Origin: Heloderma charlesbogerti
Lineage: Eukaryota > Chordata > Lepidosauria > Squamata > Helodermatidae
NCBI GenBank assembly: GCA_026122225.1
Contig: JANEZZ010001623.1
Span: 1-64,000 of the forward strand
Length of the DNA: 64,000 bases
Direction of reading: 5' to 3'
Positions within the stretch are counted from its first letter, which is position 1; each line of letters begins with the position of its first letter. This document shows positions 46,593 to 57,355 of the stretch, in pieces. The notes under the pieces are model-generated. The model ran no database searches and had not been told where the DNA came from. It saw only the letters and a list, made by a program, of their open reading frames with translations. A program made the translations under genes and the position numbers.

Positions 46593-48500
46593 AGATTTTG
46601 TTGTTGTTGTTCAGTCGTTCAGTCGTGTCCGACTCTTCGTGACCCCATGGACCATAGCACGCCAGGCCTTCCTGTCCTGCGCTCTCTCCCGGAGCGTGCT
46701 CAAGTTCATATTCATTGCATCCGTGATGCTATCTAGCCATCTCATCCTCTGCCGTCCCCTTCTCCTTTTGCCTTCAGTCTTTCCCAGCATCAGGGTCTTT
46801 TCCAGGGAGTTTTCTCTTCGCATTAGGTGGCCAAAATATTGGAGCTTCAGCTTCATTATCTGTCCTTCTAATGAGCACTCAGGGTTGATTTCCTTTAGGA
46901 TGGACTGATTTGACCTCCTTGCAGTCCAGGGGACTCGTAAGAGTCTTCTCCAGCACCACAGTTCGAAAGCATCAATTCTTCGGCGCTCAGCCTTCCTTAT
47001 AGTCCAGCTCTCACAGCCATACATTACTACTGGGAAAACCATAGCTTTGATTAGACGGACCTTTGTCGGCAAGGTGATGTCTCTGCTTCTTACTATGCTG
47101 TCTAGGTTGGCCATAGCTTTCCTCCCAAGGAGCAAGCGTCTTTTAATTTCATGGCTACAGTCACCGTCTGCAGTGATCTTGGAGCCCAAGAAAGTAAAAT
47201 CTGTCACTGCTTCCATTTCTTCCCCTTCTATATGCCAGGGAGTGATGGGGCCAGATGCCATGATCTTAGTTTTTTTAATGTTGAGTTTCAAACCAGCTTT
47301 TGCACTCTCCTCTTTCACCCTCAACAAGAGGCTCTTTAGATCCTCTTCGCTTTCTGCCATTAGGGTGGTATCGTCTGCATATCGGAGGTTGTTGATAATT
47401 CTCCTGGCAATCTTAATTCCGACCTCTGATTCATCCAACCTAGCATTTCTCATGATGTACTCTGCATATAAGTTAAATAAGCAGGGTGACAATATGCAAC
47501 CTTGTCGTACTCCTTTCCCAATTTTGAACCAATCGGTTGTTCCATGTCTGGTTCTTACTGTTGCTTCTTGACCCTCGTACAGGTTTCTCAGGAGACAGGT
47601 AAGGTGGTCTGGTACTCCCATCACTTTAAGAATTTGCCACAGTTTGTTGTGATCCACACAATCAAAGGCTTTAGCATAGTCAATGAAGCAGAAATAGATG
47701 TTTTTCTGGAATTCTCTTGCTTTCTCCATGATGCAGCGAATGTTGGCGATTTGATCTCTAGTTCCTCTGCCTCTTCTAAACCCAGCTTGTACTTCCGGTA
47801 GTTCTCTGTTCGCATACTGCTGAAGCCTAGCTTGTAGGATTTTGAGCATCACCTTGCTGGCATGTGAAATGAGCGCAATGGTGCGGTAGTTTGAACACTC
47901 TTTGGCATTGCCCTTCTTTGGAATTGGAATGTAAACTGACCTTTTCCAGTCTTGTGGCCACTGTTGAGTGTTCCAGATTTGTTGGCATATTGAATGCAGC
48001 ACTTTAAAAGCATCATCTTTTAGGATTTTAAATAGCTCGGCTGGAATACTGTCATCTCCGCTAGCTTTGTTGTTACTAATGCTTCCTAAGGCCCACTTGA
48101 TTTCACACTCTAGGATGTCTGGCTCAAGTTCAGTGACCGCACTATCATGGCTATCAGGGACATTCAGATCTTTCCTGTATAGTTCTTCTGTGTATTCTTG
48201 CCACCTCTTCTTAATCTCATCTGCTTCTGTTAGGTCCCTGCCTTCTTTGTCCTTTATCCTGCCCGTCTTTGCACAAAACGTTCCCTTGAGATCTCCAATT
48301 TTCTTGAAGAGATCTCTAGTCTTTCCCATTCTGTTGTTTTCCTCGATTTCTTTGCATTGTTCATTTAAGAAGGCCTTCTTGTCTCTCCTTGCTATTCTCT
48401 GGAACTCTGCATTCAGTTGGGTATATCTTCCCCTTTCTCCCTTGCTTTTCGCTTCCCTTCTTTCGTGAGCTAACTCCACCTTTTCCCTAGAGCTGGACAT
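46593..48500 (-). mobile_element. BovB (RTE-clade) LINE, 5'-truncated
   Basis: The 3' end on - is cgactgaacgactgaacaac followed by (aac)n, the BovB tail. Homology runs to about 48.45-48.5 kb, between the endonuclease and reverse transcriptase of a full element. The APE-type endonuclease is absent, so this copy cannot mobilise itself. Its uninterrupted frame suggests a young insertion. Confidence 0.93.
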
Positions 48501-48722
48501 AACACTTCCACTGTCACTCCCACACTGTGGAGGGTGCAAAATGGGGACCAGGAAACCCCTTACGCCAAAGAAAGGAGCTGTGCTACAGCCCCTGCCGCTG
48601 GTGAGCCCTACCTGTGAGAAACGGCTGGAGAATTTCTCCTTCCTCTGGAAAATCGGTGAAATTGTCTGCCCAATTTCTCTGACCACAAATAGGGTGGAGA
48701 TTTTTTGAGAGACCATTTGCAC
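46611..48722 (-). CDS. BovB reverse transcriptase, 703-residue open frame
   Basis: The enzyme would copy LINE RNA into DNA at a nicked target. About the first 80 residues are flanking sequence read through by chance, and BovB homology starts near REKVELAHERREAKSKG. Reverse transcriptase motifs are in order: NKASGDDSIPAELFKIL (about 218-234), FIDYAKAFDCVDH (346-358), GKGVRQGCILSPCLF (402-416) and the catalytic YADD (448-451). The thumb and C-terminal region follow (YGCESWTIRKAERRRIDAFE, then WRRLLRVPWTARRSNQS). It ends SRTRLND and TGA. No stop or frameshift interrupts the family-homologous part. The lacking N-terminal endonuclease (a full BovB protein is about 1000 residues) makes it a relic, though a potentially translatable one. 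Confidence 0.88.
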   Translation of the reverse strand: MQMVSQKISTLFVVREIGQTISPIFQRKEKFSSRFSQVGLTSGRGCSTAPFFGVRGFLVPILHPPQCGSDSGSVMSSSREKVELAHERREAKSKGERGRYTQLNAEFQRIARRDKKAFLNEQCKEIEENNRMGKTRDLFKKIGDLKGTFCAKTGRIKDKEGRDLTEADEIKKRWQEYTEELYRKDLNVPDSHDSAVTELEPDILECEIKWALGSISNNKASGDDSIPAELFKILKDDAFKVLHSICQQIWNTQQWPQDWKRSVYIPIPKKGNAKECSNYRTIALISHASKVMLKILQARLQQYANRELPEVQAGFRRGRGTRDQIANIRCIMEKAREFQKNIYFCFIDYAKAFDCVDHNKLWQILKVMGVPDHLTCLLRNLYEGQEATVRTRHGTTDWFKIGKGVRQGCILSPCLFNLYAEYIMRNARLDESEVGIKIARRIINNLRYADDTTLMAESEEDLKSLLLRVKEESAKAGLKLNIKKTKIMASGPITPWHIEGEEMEAVTDFTFLGSKITADGDCSHEIKRRLLLGRKAMANLDSIVRSRDITLPTKVRLIKAMVFPVVMYGCESWTIRKAERRRIDAFELWCWRRLLRVPWTARRSNQSILKEINPECSLEGQIMKLKLQYFGHLMRRENSLEKTLMLGKTEGKRRRGRQRMRWLDSITDAMNMNLSTLRERAQDRKAWRAMVHGVTKSRTRLND

Positions 48723-50180
48723 ACAGCTCTAATATATGGTGCTGCTGACAGCTTGTTGCAGAGATTACTATAAAGGATGTATTGTTCCAAAATAACCCAA
48801 ATCCCAAAGCATTTGAGGCTGAACAGCCCTTCTTCATGGGAGTATCTTTAGTTCAGTTACTATTCTGCCAGTTCTCAAGGGCAAGGATGGCCATGTGTCC
48901 TATTTTACAGAGGAAAGTCCTCTATCTGAAAGGCTGTCAGAGGGCAGTCCTCTGTTTGAAGGTGTCCTGTATTTGCAGGGCTGTTCCAGTCCAAGTCTGG
49001 TTTAAAGATAAAGAATTGAGAAACATAAGATGGGGGAGCAGGGACCTTGAAGTTTCCCATCAACAGATAGCACCTGGACAGCAGACTGAGCAGGCAACCA
49101 GGTCACCTGGTGGCTCTTCACCGCTCTAGTGTGATGTATTGTACTTTTATTTAAATCGTAGTTGTTATTGCTAAATTTGCACCTATACATGTAAATTAGC
49201 ATATGCAAATGTTATGCAAATCGGTGTCCTCCTTTTTGGTGATGTATTTCCTTCTTTGGGGTGACGTGTAAGTGGCCACCCTAGCTTCCAGCAGCAAGAA
49301 ATAAAAACCAAATACATCCAACAATAACAACAAAAACCCAATAAAAATTAATGCTACCCTACACCTTATTCAACCTAACCCTTGAATGGCAGGCCAAAGG
49401 GGCAAGCCTGACAGCTCTTCTGCACGGTAAAGAAGGGAATAGAATTTGATAATTATGGGGTAGCAGCTACTGTCTTGGGAAAATTTAAAATCTTGCTTAA
49501 AAATGTAGCTCAATAAAGAAGAATATTCAAGGCACGGCCACCTTGGATACAGCCAGTTGCCTCTGCTGCCCTGATCACCATGCAAAGTCCTGCCTCTACT
49601 GGAGGTTCCCACAACACCTGGTATGAAACAGCCATCAGGAAACAGCATCCATGTTGAAAGCCAAGGTTACCGGCAACATCAGGTTTTTAAATTCAAATGT
49701 CGCGACATTTCACATTTGACAAGTGTGAATGCAAATTGTTGTTTAATATGTTATTGATTTACTTATTTCCACGTATATGCTGATCCACATCTAAACAGAT
49801 TCTAGAGAGGTGAACATAAGAGATAAAAATAATAATTACACTTAAAAAAAATACCAATATGCATAGGATTGTGCCCTAAATGTATTTTTAATTTGATGGG
49901 CTCAGAGGCCCATCCAGCTCTCTGAACTTCATGGGGGCAGAAACAGGGATGGAGACACATATGTATCTGGTGGATCCATGTGCTCTCCCCTCCCAGTCAA
50001 CTGGCACCCCCACTTCTCTCCTCTCCCCATTGTGACTTCAGAAGAGGGGCCACCATGAAGCTTTCCACTAAGCTTTTCTGGAAAATCCAAGTGGGGATTT
50101 TCCTCTCCCACCCAAAATCATAGCTCCATCTACAGCTTTTGGGAGTGGGGGAAGCCATCTGGGAGACATAGGACTGGTCC
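48723..50180. other. Intergenic, nothing firm
   Basis: Degraded A-rich LINE-tail-like sequence may lie at 49290-49640, and tgcataggattgtgcccta at about 49860 matches the end of the 5667 and 4145 MITE families. No gene was seen. Confidence 0.4.
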
Positions 50181-50206
50181 ATGAATGAATGAATGAATGA
50201 ATGAAT
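50181..50206. repeat. (GAAT)n microsatellite
   Basis: Six consecutive gaat units. Confidence 0.95.
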
Positions 50207-50322
50207 GTGTTTGGAGACCTGGATTTATGGGGAATTGTGTCACCAAGACATGCACAGAGCACTCTCATACCCACAAAAATTCAACAGACATGACAACTAC
50301 ATATTCAAAAATGATTAGGCAA

Positions 50323-50343
50323 AATAATAATAATAATAATAAT
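50323..50343. repeat. (AAT)n microsatellite
   Basis: Six to seven aat units. Confidence 0.95.
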
Positions 50344-50401
50344 CCTCAAATTAAGCTAAACAACAAACATTCTGGTATTTCCAAGTTCTCTGTCCCTCCT
50401 C

Positions 50402-50446
50402 CTCTGTCTGTCTGCCTGTCTGTCTGTCTGCCTGCCTGCCTGTCTT
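50402..50446. repeat. (CTGT/CTGC)n microsatellite
   Basis: Imperfect tetranucleotide array in which ctgt and ctgc units alternate. Confidence 0.95.
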
Positions 50447-51474
50447 TCCTTCTTTTCCTTTGCTTATGGCACATACGTACATAGAGGAGAAGATTGTGTC
50501 CTGTTCAAATCCTTTCAAAGCAGTAGTAACAAGAACAATCTGTGCAAAAGAATTTAGTGCATTAAAGACAACGGTAATAGCCATTCTCATTTGTCCTTCT
50601 ATGTGAAACAGATTTTTAGTTTAAATATGTTCTTGGAGTAGATTGAACTATATCCAGAAACTTGTTTGCCATGAGGAAAGCAGAATTATCCACAGTATAA
50701 ATTAGAGTGAGGTAACAGATGAGCTGACTGCATCACAAAACTCTACCAATCCTTTCAGAAAGGCGGCCCATGTCATTAATGTGGATGACCCACAGAGCTC
50801 TATTTTCTGTGATAAAGTATTCACGTATATCCAATTCATGTGCAGTTTATCTAACTGAGTACTAGACATCTGTTCCCAACATTTTACATTCTGATTACAT
50901 ACTGTTGACACTTCTCACTTCAAGTCTCAACAGTTCTATGCACAGTCATTCCAAGATCTGCCACAAAGTGGTGAGGAAGACAGAGTTCAAGACCAGGCTT
51001 TTATGGTGCCATCACCCTGCTTCTCTTACATAATTTTATGGGGGCTGGGGGTCCAGATGACAACATACTTGAGTTTCTGGACATGTTACATTTTATTTAG
51101 CCTCTCCAGTTTGCATTCTGGTAAATGAGTATTTTGTGACTGCTCATGCCTACCATGGTAGTCATTTTATGAAGGGCCAAACACCCTCCTGTGGCAGCCA
51201 TTTTGTGATAGCACCCACAACACTCTCAAAATTTCAAATGTGCCAACTGACCAAAAAAGGTTGGGGACTCCTAGTTTATAAAAACTGAACAATATTGTTG
51301 TATTGATTGCTCAGTGCAAGTGTTTAACCATTAAGATCCTCAGTGGAGACCTCCTGTGGGTGCCCCCACTGTCTGAGGCAAGATAGGATAGGGGGCTACC
51401 AAAGATGGGACTCCCAGGTCAGAAGATGGTCAAAATGCTACTGGGGAAGGACAATAATATCAGGGATAGATTTG

Positions 51475-51784
51475 ACGGTGTGGTCAGTGAGTTAGAGCCA
51501 GACATCCTGAAGAGTGAGGTTGAATGGGCCTGAAGAAGCACTGCTAATAACAAGGCAGCAGGAGATGATGGTATCCCAGCTGAACTGTTTAAAATCTTGA
51601 AAGATGATGCTTGCATGCCATATGCAAGCAAATTTGGAAAACACAAGAATGGCCACCAGATTGGAAAAAATCAACTTATATCCCCATACCAAAAAAGGGA
51701 AACACTAAAGAATGTTCAAACTATCGAACAGTGGCACTTATTTCACATGCCAGTAAGGTAATGCTCAAGATCTTGCAAGGTAGA
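51475..51784 (+). mobile_element. RTE LINE, 5' part (before the Gypsy insertion)
   Basis: It reads ELEPDILKSEVEWA, a stop, then NNKAAGDDGIPAELFKIL. After a frame change it continues WPPDWKKSTYIPIPKKGN and LISHASKVMLKILQ. This is the start of an RTE-clade reverse transcriptase. It breaks off at gtaga (51780-51784), the target duplicated by the Gypsy element, and resumes at 57886. Confidence 0.9.
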
Positions 51785-52340
51785 TGTCAGGAGCGCCCTA
51801 GCTGCCTCTTGCAGTCCCCACCAATAGCCAACTCAGGACACAGACGACGAGGAATTCTTTCCGAGACATTATTCCTTTATTCCTTTATGACTCTTTCAGA
51901 TACTAATCACTAGCGACAAAGCAAGGAACAGCACTGGGGAAAGATAGCAGAGTAGCCTAAGCTCCAGGTAAGGCAGTTGGTCCCCGTTTGAAGGAGAACC
52001 ACGGGAAGACCCTGAACTTATGGGCTAGGGAGAGATCCTCCCTCTTTCCCTTGGGTCCTCGGGGCACGACCGTTGTTTGAGCACTAAACGAGCGGTACAC
52101 CTCCTTTCCGTGCCCTCCATCTGTCGTTGCTCCCTGTGTCTGCGCCGAGCGTCCAGCAAGCCCCCCTCCAGCGCTCTCTCAGTGCCAGGGTCACTATCTA
52201 TCCCAGGAATCCTGGCAGGAGGAATCTCTGCCAGCTGCTGTGCTTGTGAGAGATGAGCGCACCCCTCTCCCACGGATTGCTGTTCTTCCTCAGAATCAGA
52301 ACTGCTCTGGGGCTCTATTGGCTCAGTTTCCACCCTGACA
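51785..52340 (-). repeat. 3' LTR of the Gypsy element (556 bp)
   Basis: It has tgtcag and ctgaca termini and aligns with 57356-57885. By eye there are about 25-30 base differences, mostly substitutions, so the element is not recent. The end of the pol frame reads into this LTR, giving the acidic motif SSSDSEEEQ just inside its 5' edge. Confidence 0.92.
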
Positions 52341-52750
52341 TCATCCCCGCTCCCATGAGGGCCCCCCTCGTGCTCCTCCCCTGGGGCCCTGGGTTTGTGG
52401 GGGTACAGCTGGTGGAAGCGCCTCAGCAGCAACAGAACCTGCACATTTTCCGTGGGTTCCCAGGATTGGTCATCTGGCCCATACCCCTTCCAGTCCACCA
52501 CATATTGCAGGTGTCCGCAAACTCCTCCTCCCCCTCCATCAGCACTGGACAGCAAGGACCGATGAAAAACAGGATGGATCTTCATGGAGGGGGGGAGAGC
52601 CAGGCAAAAAGCAACAGGGTTAATCTGGGCCGTAAACTGGAAATCCCCATGCAGTGAGGCGTGAGCTTCCTTGCGGGCGAGTGAGAGGGGAGATATTGGG
52701 TGGACAACCAAACCCAGTCCCCCAGTTGCAGAGACAGACCCGGCTGGCAC
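52025..52750 (-). pseudogene. Gypsy integrase tail with chromodomain, reading into the LTR
   Basis: Residues about 50-67 (LALPPSMKIHPVFHRSLL) are the end of the integrase. The chromodomain follows (LQYVVDWKGYGPDDQSWEP, about 81-99, to FHQLYP), a module that guides chromoviruses to chromatin marks. The frame enters the LTR near residue 137 and continues with an acidic SSSDSEEEQQ stretch to its stop at 52025. About 100 C-terminal residues are therefore LTR-encoded. Confidence 0.88.
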
Positions 52751-53682
52751 CGCTGGTCCGCAGAGGCCTTATAGGCTGCCTTGGCTTGCTCAAGGGAGTC
52801 CCGTAAGAGGTGGTGTACCGCTCGCAACTCCTCTAAAAAGTCATGGGCCACCAGCACCGAAGAGGGAGCTAGGGTGGACGGGAAAGCCTTGGGGTGGTAA
52901 CCAAAATTGGCAAAAAATGGAGTTTGGTGGGTGGAAGCATGGCAGGCATTGTTATAAGCAAATTCTGCGAGAGGCAGCAAGGAAAACCAGTCATCTTGCT
53001 GGTAATTGACATAGCAGCGCAAATATTGCTCCAGAGTTGCATTGGTGCGCTCGGTCTGACTGTCCGTCTGTGGATGGTGGGCGGAGGAGAGATGGAGCAT
53101 CACATGGAGAAGCCCAAGTAGCTCCCTCCAGAAATGGGCAGTGAACTGGGCCCCCCTATCCGAAATGAGACCCTCAGGCCATCCGTGGAGGCGGAAAACA
53201 TGTGCCAAAAAAAGCTCTGCTGTCTCCCTGGCTGTCGGCAACCCAGAGCAGGGGATGAAATGGGCCATCTTAGAAAACAAATCCACCACCACCAGAATAG
53301 TGGTCTTACCATATGAGCGAGGCAAGTCAGTGATGAAGTCAAGGGAGAGCAATTTCCAAGGTCCTAAGGGGGTAGGCAGGGAGTGAAGCAATCCTGTGGG
53401 CTTGCCTGAGGGGGACTTCACCCACTGGCAGGTTGGACAGGAGGCGACATAGGTCTTGACACCCCAACACACATGAGACCACCAAAAATCCCACGTCACT
53501 CCGTGCAGGGTCTTGGCGAAGCCAAAATGCCCAGCGGTGGGGGAGTCATGGCACTGATGGAGGACCTTCTCGCGGAGGGGTCTAGAAGGCACATAGACCC
53601 AGCCAGAATGGTAAAGCAGGCCACCTCGCAAACAGAAGGGGGTAGAGTGGGGGAGGCCAGAGGCTAGCCCCAATTTCTCCAC
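52582..53682 (-). pseudogene. Gypsy integrase, long open frame
   Basis: The 366-residue frame has the zinc-binding region (His about 45 and 52, CPTC at 82-85). The catalytic triad is visible as D115 (LDFITDLP), D175 (ISDRGAQF) and E211 (TDSQTERTN), with exactly 35 residues between the last two. The C-terminal GDWVWLSTQ region follows, and then a frameshift near 52640 moves the reading into the chromodomain frame. The core triad is intact, but the shift separates the chromodomain. Confidence 0.9.
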
Positions 53683-53930
53683 TTTTGTGCGGACAAAAGC
53701 ATCCTGAGCCTGTTCAGAGTGAATAAGTTCCTCCCAAGAGTGAGGCAGCGCAGCTGCCGCCAGGCTCTGGAGGGAAAGAATCAGAGGGGGGGGGGATTTC
53801 CCTCACCCCCTGGCTGGAGGTCCGGCTTACGAGAAAGAGCATCTGCTTGTAGGTTGTTGGAGGGCTTCACATGGGAAATCTTAAGGTGGAACCAGGGGAA
53901 AAAAAAGTGACCACCTCATCTGCCGCTGAT

Positions 53931-54191
53931 TTAAGGCACAGGCTGTTTGAAGATGTTCCAGGTTGCGATGGTCGTTCTAACTTCGACTGGGTGCTGTGCC
54001 CCCTCCAGAAGATGATGCCAGGTCTCCAAAGCGGACTTGATGGCCAACAGTTCCTTCTCCCAGATGGTATAATTCCTCTCAGACATGTTCAGCTTCCTGG
54101 AGTAGTAGGCGCAGGGTTGCAACCCGCCGTGTGCCCGATCTGGCTGAAAAAACACCGCCCCCACCGCAAAGTCAGAGGCATCAGTTTGCAC
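53931..54191 (-). pseudogene. Gypsy RNase H
   Basis: It begins QTDASDFAVGAVFFQPD and continues YYSRKLNMSERNYTIWEKEL and LETWHHLLEGA. These are RNase H landmarks with the first catalytic Asp present. It was joined to the reverse transcriptase before the 828-bp MITE separated them. Confidence 0.85.
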
Positions 54192-54222
54192 TTCAAAAGG
54201 CTTCCTTGGGTCGGGATATAAC

Positions 54223-55050
54223 TAGGGATGTACGAAAGGGACTTACCTTGTCCCGCAGCTTTTTTCGCGGTGGGTGGGAGGCGCTTCGCATCTCCCCCCG
54301 AAGTTCATGCGAGGGGGGGGTGTCTTCCCGCCTCGCCCGGCCGAAATTCAGGCCGGGGAGAAGCGCCCCGTCTCCCTGGCCGCGAACTTCAAAAGAAAAG
54401 TAAAACAAAAACAAAAAAAGCCCCGTGATAGGCTATGTAACGATTTACGTAGCCTATCACGGCTAGATCTGCAAAGTCAGCCGTGATGGGCTACGTTAAT
54501 CGTCACGTAGCCTATCACAGGTGACTTAAAAAAAAAAAAAAAAGCATGTACGCAAATGGCGGCCCCCATAGGGAGCCGCCATTCGCGTTCTTATTTGGTC
54601 CCTGTAGTCTACGTAAAGATTTACGTAGACTACAGGGACCAAATAAGGAACGCGAATGGCGGCTCCCTATGGGGGCTGCCATTTGTGTACATGCTTTTTT
54701 TTTGTTTTTTTCCAGAGTCACCCGTGATAGGCTACGTGACGATTAACATAGCCCATCACGGCTGACTTTGCAAATCTAGCCGTGATAGGCTACGTTAATC
54801 GTTACGTAGCCTATCACAGGGGCGTAATGGCGGCGGCGGCAGCAGCCGGTCGAAAGACCGGCTGCCGCCCCCGCCCCTGACGAAGACCTGCTGAACCGCC
54901 GCCAGGATCCGCCGCTGGGAGCGACATTCATAAAAGGTAAGTCCTATCCTGGGGGGGGGGGGAGAGAATTTCTCCCTGAACCTTCGGAGGACCGAATGCA
55001 TTGGCACTCGGCCCCCCGAAGTTTCGGGAAGAAATTCTCCCCCATCCCTA
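54223..55050. mobile_element. hAT-type MITE of nested palindromes inside the Gypsy element (828 bp)
   Basis: It has tagggatg and catccctа-type ends (cccatcccta at 55041-55050) and an 8-base duplication gatataac (54215-54222) and gatgtaac (55051-55058), one mismatch. The gatataac form fits the uninterrupted RNase H codons. The central 400 bases (54421-54821) form one large inverted repeat about 54618/54619. Each half carries hairpins built on gtgataggctacgt-type words, an A- or T-run, and an ggcggcccccatagggagcc arm. It has no coding capacity. A further stem near 54838-54868 closes on a gaaa loop. Confidence 0.88.
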
Positions 55051-55073
55051 GATGTAACAGGATCGGCTCAGAA

Positions 55074-55931
55074 CTAAAAAAGCTTCTTAAGTTCCTCGAA
55101 AGCCCTTTGGGCAGATGCCATCCAATGAAAAGATTTCCGGCCCTTAAGGAGGTCCGTGCGAGGAGATGTCAGCCGAGCAAAGCTGGGCAGAAACTTTCTG
55201 TAAAAATTAGCAAAGCCCAGAAAACGTTGTAAGTCCTTCTTGGTGGATGGAGCCTGCCAGGAGAGGACAGCCTGGACCTTTGCAAGATTCATCCTGATAC
55301 CGTCAGCTGAGATAATGTAGCCAAGATAGTCCAAAGAGGTTAGGTCAAACGCACATTTCTCCAGCTTGGCATAAAGATGGTGCTCGTGGAGGCGCTGGAG
55401 GATGGCAGAGACATGGTGCTGATGGGCATGGGGGTCCTCAGAAAATATAAGTAAATCATCGAGATACACAATGAGGAAAGTGTCCAAAAAGTCCTGGAAG
55501 ATGGCATTCATAAAATGCGAAAACGTGTGTGTGGGGGTGCAGGCGAGCCCAAACGGCATCACTAGTTATTCATACGCTCTGTACCGGGTGCCAAAACAGG
55601 TCTTCCACTCATCCCTATCCTGGATGCGAATCAGATTGTAAGCGCCACACAGGTCCAACTTTGTGAAAACCTTGGCTCGCCTCAGGCGCTCCAGCATCTC
55701 CGGTATGAGGGGGAGGGGGTACTTGTCGGGGATCAAGACCGAATTCAACGCTCTGAAATCGTGCACCGGGAGGAGTTCTCCCAATTTTTTGCGCACAAAC
55801 ATGGTAGGGGTGCAGGCGCGGGAAGAGGAGGGGCGAATGAAGCCACGTCTGAAGTTTGTGTCCAAAAACTCCCGCAGAGCTCGAAGTTCCGGCTCTGACA
55901 TCAAATACAGCCAGCCAGCGGGGATGGTCAC
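55074..55931 (-). pseudogene. Gypsy reverse transcriptase, one nonsense codon
   Basis: It includes GFIRPSSSRACTPTMFVRKK, FTKLDLCGAYNLIRI and the catalytic IVYLDDLLIFS, then DYLGYIISADGI and FLGFANFYRKFLPSF. A TAA at 55566-55568 replaces the Tyr codon expected in YEYLVMPFGL, and the frame otherwise continues in register. It breaks at FEELKKLF, just before the MITE insertion, with a one-base shift. Confidence 0.9.
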
Positions 55932-56567
55932 CCCAGGAATAAGGTAATGGCACAGTCAAAAGGGCGGTGAGTGGGGAGCTGGTCGGCCTTCTTGTTGAAA
56001 ACATCCCGAAAAGTCGCATACTTCTCTGGGAGGATCACAGTAGCTGAAGAACTGCCAGAAGCAGACAAGGAGGGGGAGGAAAGGGTTAAGGCCTGGGCTG
56101 GGACTCGCACCTCGGTCGGGAGGCAATGCTCCCAGCAGTAGGGAGACGCAAACTCTACTTGCTGAAGCCCCCAAGAAATCTGAGGATTATGCTTAGAGAG
56201 CCAGGAAACACCCAGCACAATTGGGTATTGGGGAACCTTGGCCAAATGAAACAATCTGCTCAATGTGGGACTGGGTGCACAGCATGAGCGGAGCTGTAAT
56301 CTGGGTCACCGTGCCCGAAGAAAGAGGATGCCCATCGATGGTCTCCACTGCCAAGGGGGCAGGAAGAGGCAGGATAGGAATCTTGTGGAAGTGAGCGAAC
56401 GCTTCATCCATTAAACTGGTCATAGTCCCCGAGTCCACTAAAACTAGGGCCTCCACCCCACCCCACTGGGAGGAGCGGAGGTGAACATGCAATAGCAGAT
56501 GGGAGGGAGGGGGTTGCGGAAGGCACCAACCTGGTGGGGAACCAACCTCCACACTGGAGACCCCCAA
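55928..56567 (-). pseudogene. Gypsy aspartic protease and start of the reverse transcriptase segment
   Basis: The frame 56567-56193 contains the retropepsin active-site motif LVDSGTMTSLMD (Asp about residue 45), which would cleave the Gag-Pol product. The frame 56263-55928 continues with LGVSWLSKHNPQISW and YATFRDVFNKK, the usual linker between protease and polymerase. The frame change between them and another before 55931 break the polyprotein. Confidence 0.8.
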
Positions 56568-56585
56568 CAGGCTTTGGGGGCAGCC

Positions 56586-57355
56586 TAGTCAGGCCTGGGG
56601 AGGAGGAGGAGGAAGGAGAGGAGGGGGAGGCAGTGGGGCTGTGGGTCTAGCGCAGCAGGTTTTGGCTAAATGTCCCAGCTTTCCACACCAAAAGCATCGG
56701 TGCTCTGCGTGCTGCCGCTTTAGTTCCTCCGGCGGCAGTGGGGCTTGGGTAGCTCCCAGCTGCATCGGGGTCTCCTCTGCCCCCACCGCAGGGGCGGGGG
56801 GTGGGGGAGGGGCAGGAAACATAGGGGAATGGGAGGAGGGAAATCTTGGCCCCCAGCGCCCCACTGGGTCTGCCGGCACCCCTTCAGCCGATTATCTATC
56901 TGGAGGCATGTCTGGATGAGGTCCTCCAAAGTAGGCGGGCTAGGCATGCGTGCCAACTCATCCAAGATCTCGTCATTCAAACTGTTGAAAAACTGAGCCA
57001 CCAGCGCGGCATCATTCCACTGTAAGTCCTGCATCAGCAAGCAAAAAGTTGTCGCGTAGCTGGAAACTGAATCCTTGCCCTATCTGAGGCAGCAAATCTC
57101 CCGAGAAGCCATCTACGTGCGCAGGGGGTCACCGAAAAAACTGGCCTTCACTGTCATGAAACCTTGATAGTCCCTGAGCAGGGAGTCATTAGCAAGAAGA
57201 AGTCCCAAAGCCCATTTAGCTGCCATGCCTGAAAGTAGGTTAATGATGAAGCCCACACGAACCTGTTCTGTCAGGAAATCCTCAGGTCGGAGGCTCATGT
57301 ACAGCTCCAATTGGGCCCGGAAAATCTGAAAAAGCCCTTTCTCACCAGAAAACTT
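56586..57355 (-). pseudogene. Gypsy gag (capsid and nucleocapsid), frameshifted
   Basis: Gag packages the element RNA. Capsid-type coding runs from FSGEKGLFQIF through LRPEDFLTEQVRVGFIINLL, then DAALVAQFFNSLNDEILDEL in another frame, then the nucleocapsid frame 56879-56589. The last carries one zinc knuckle, CFWCGKLGHLAKTC (CX2CX4HX4C, residues 62-75), followed by a proline run. At least one frameshift lies near 56890. The N-terminus was lost in the 5' deletion. Confidence 0.85.

Noticed and set aside
46540..48468. + strand frames of 122, 174 and 166 residues
   Set aside because: They are antisense shadows of the BovB reverse transcriptase on the - strand.
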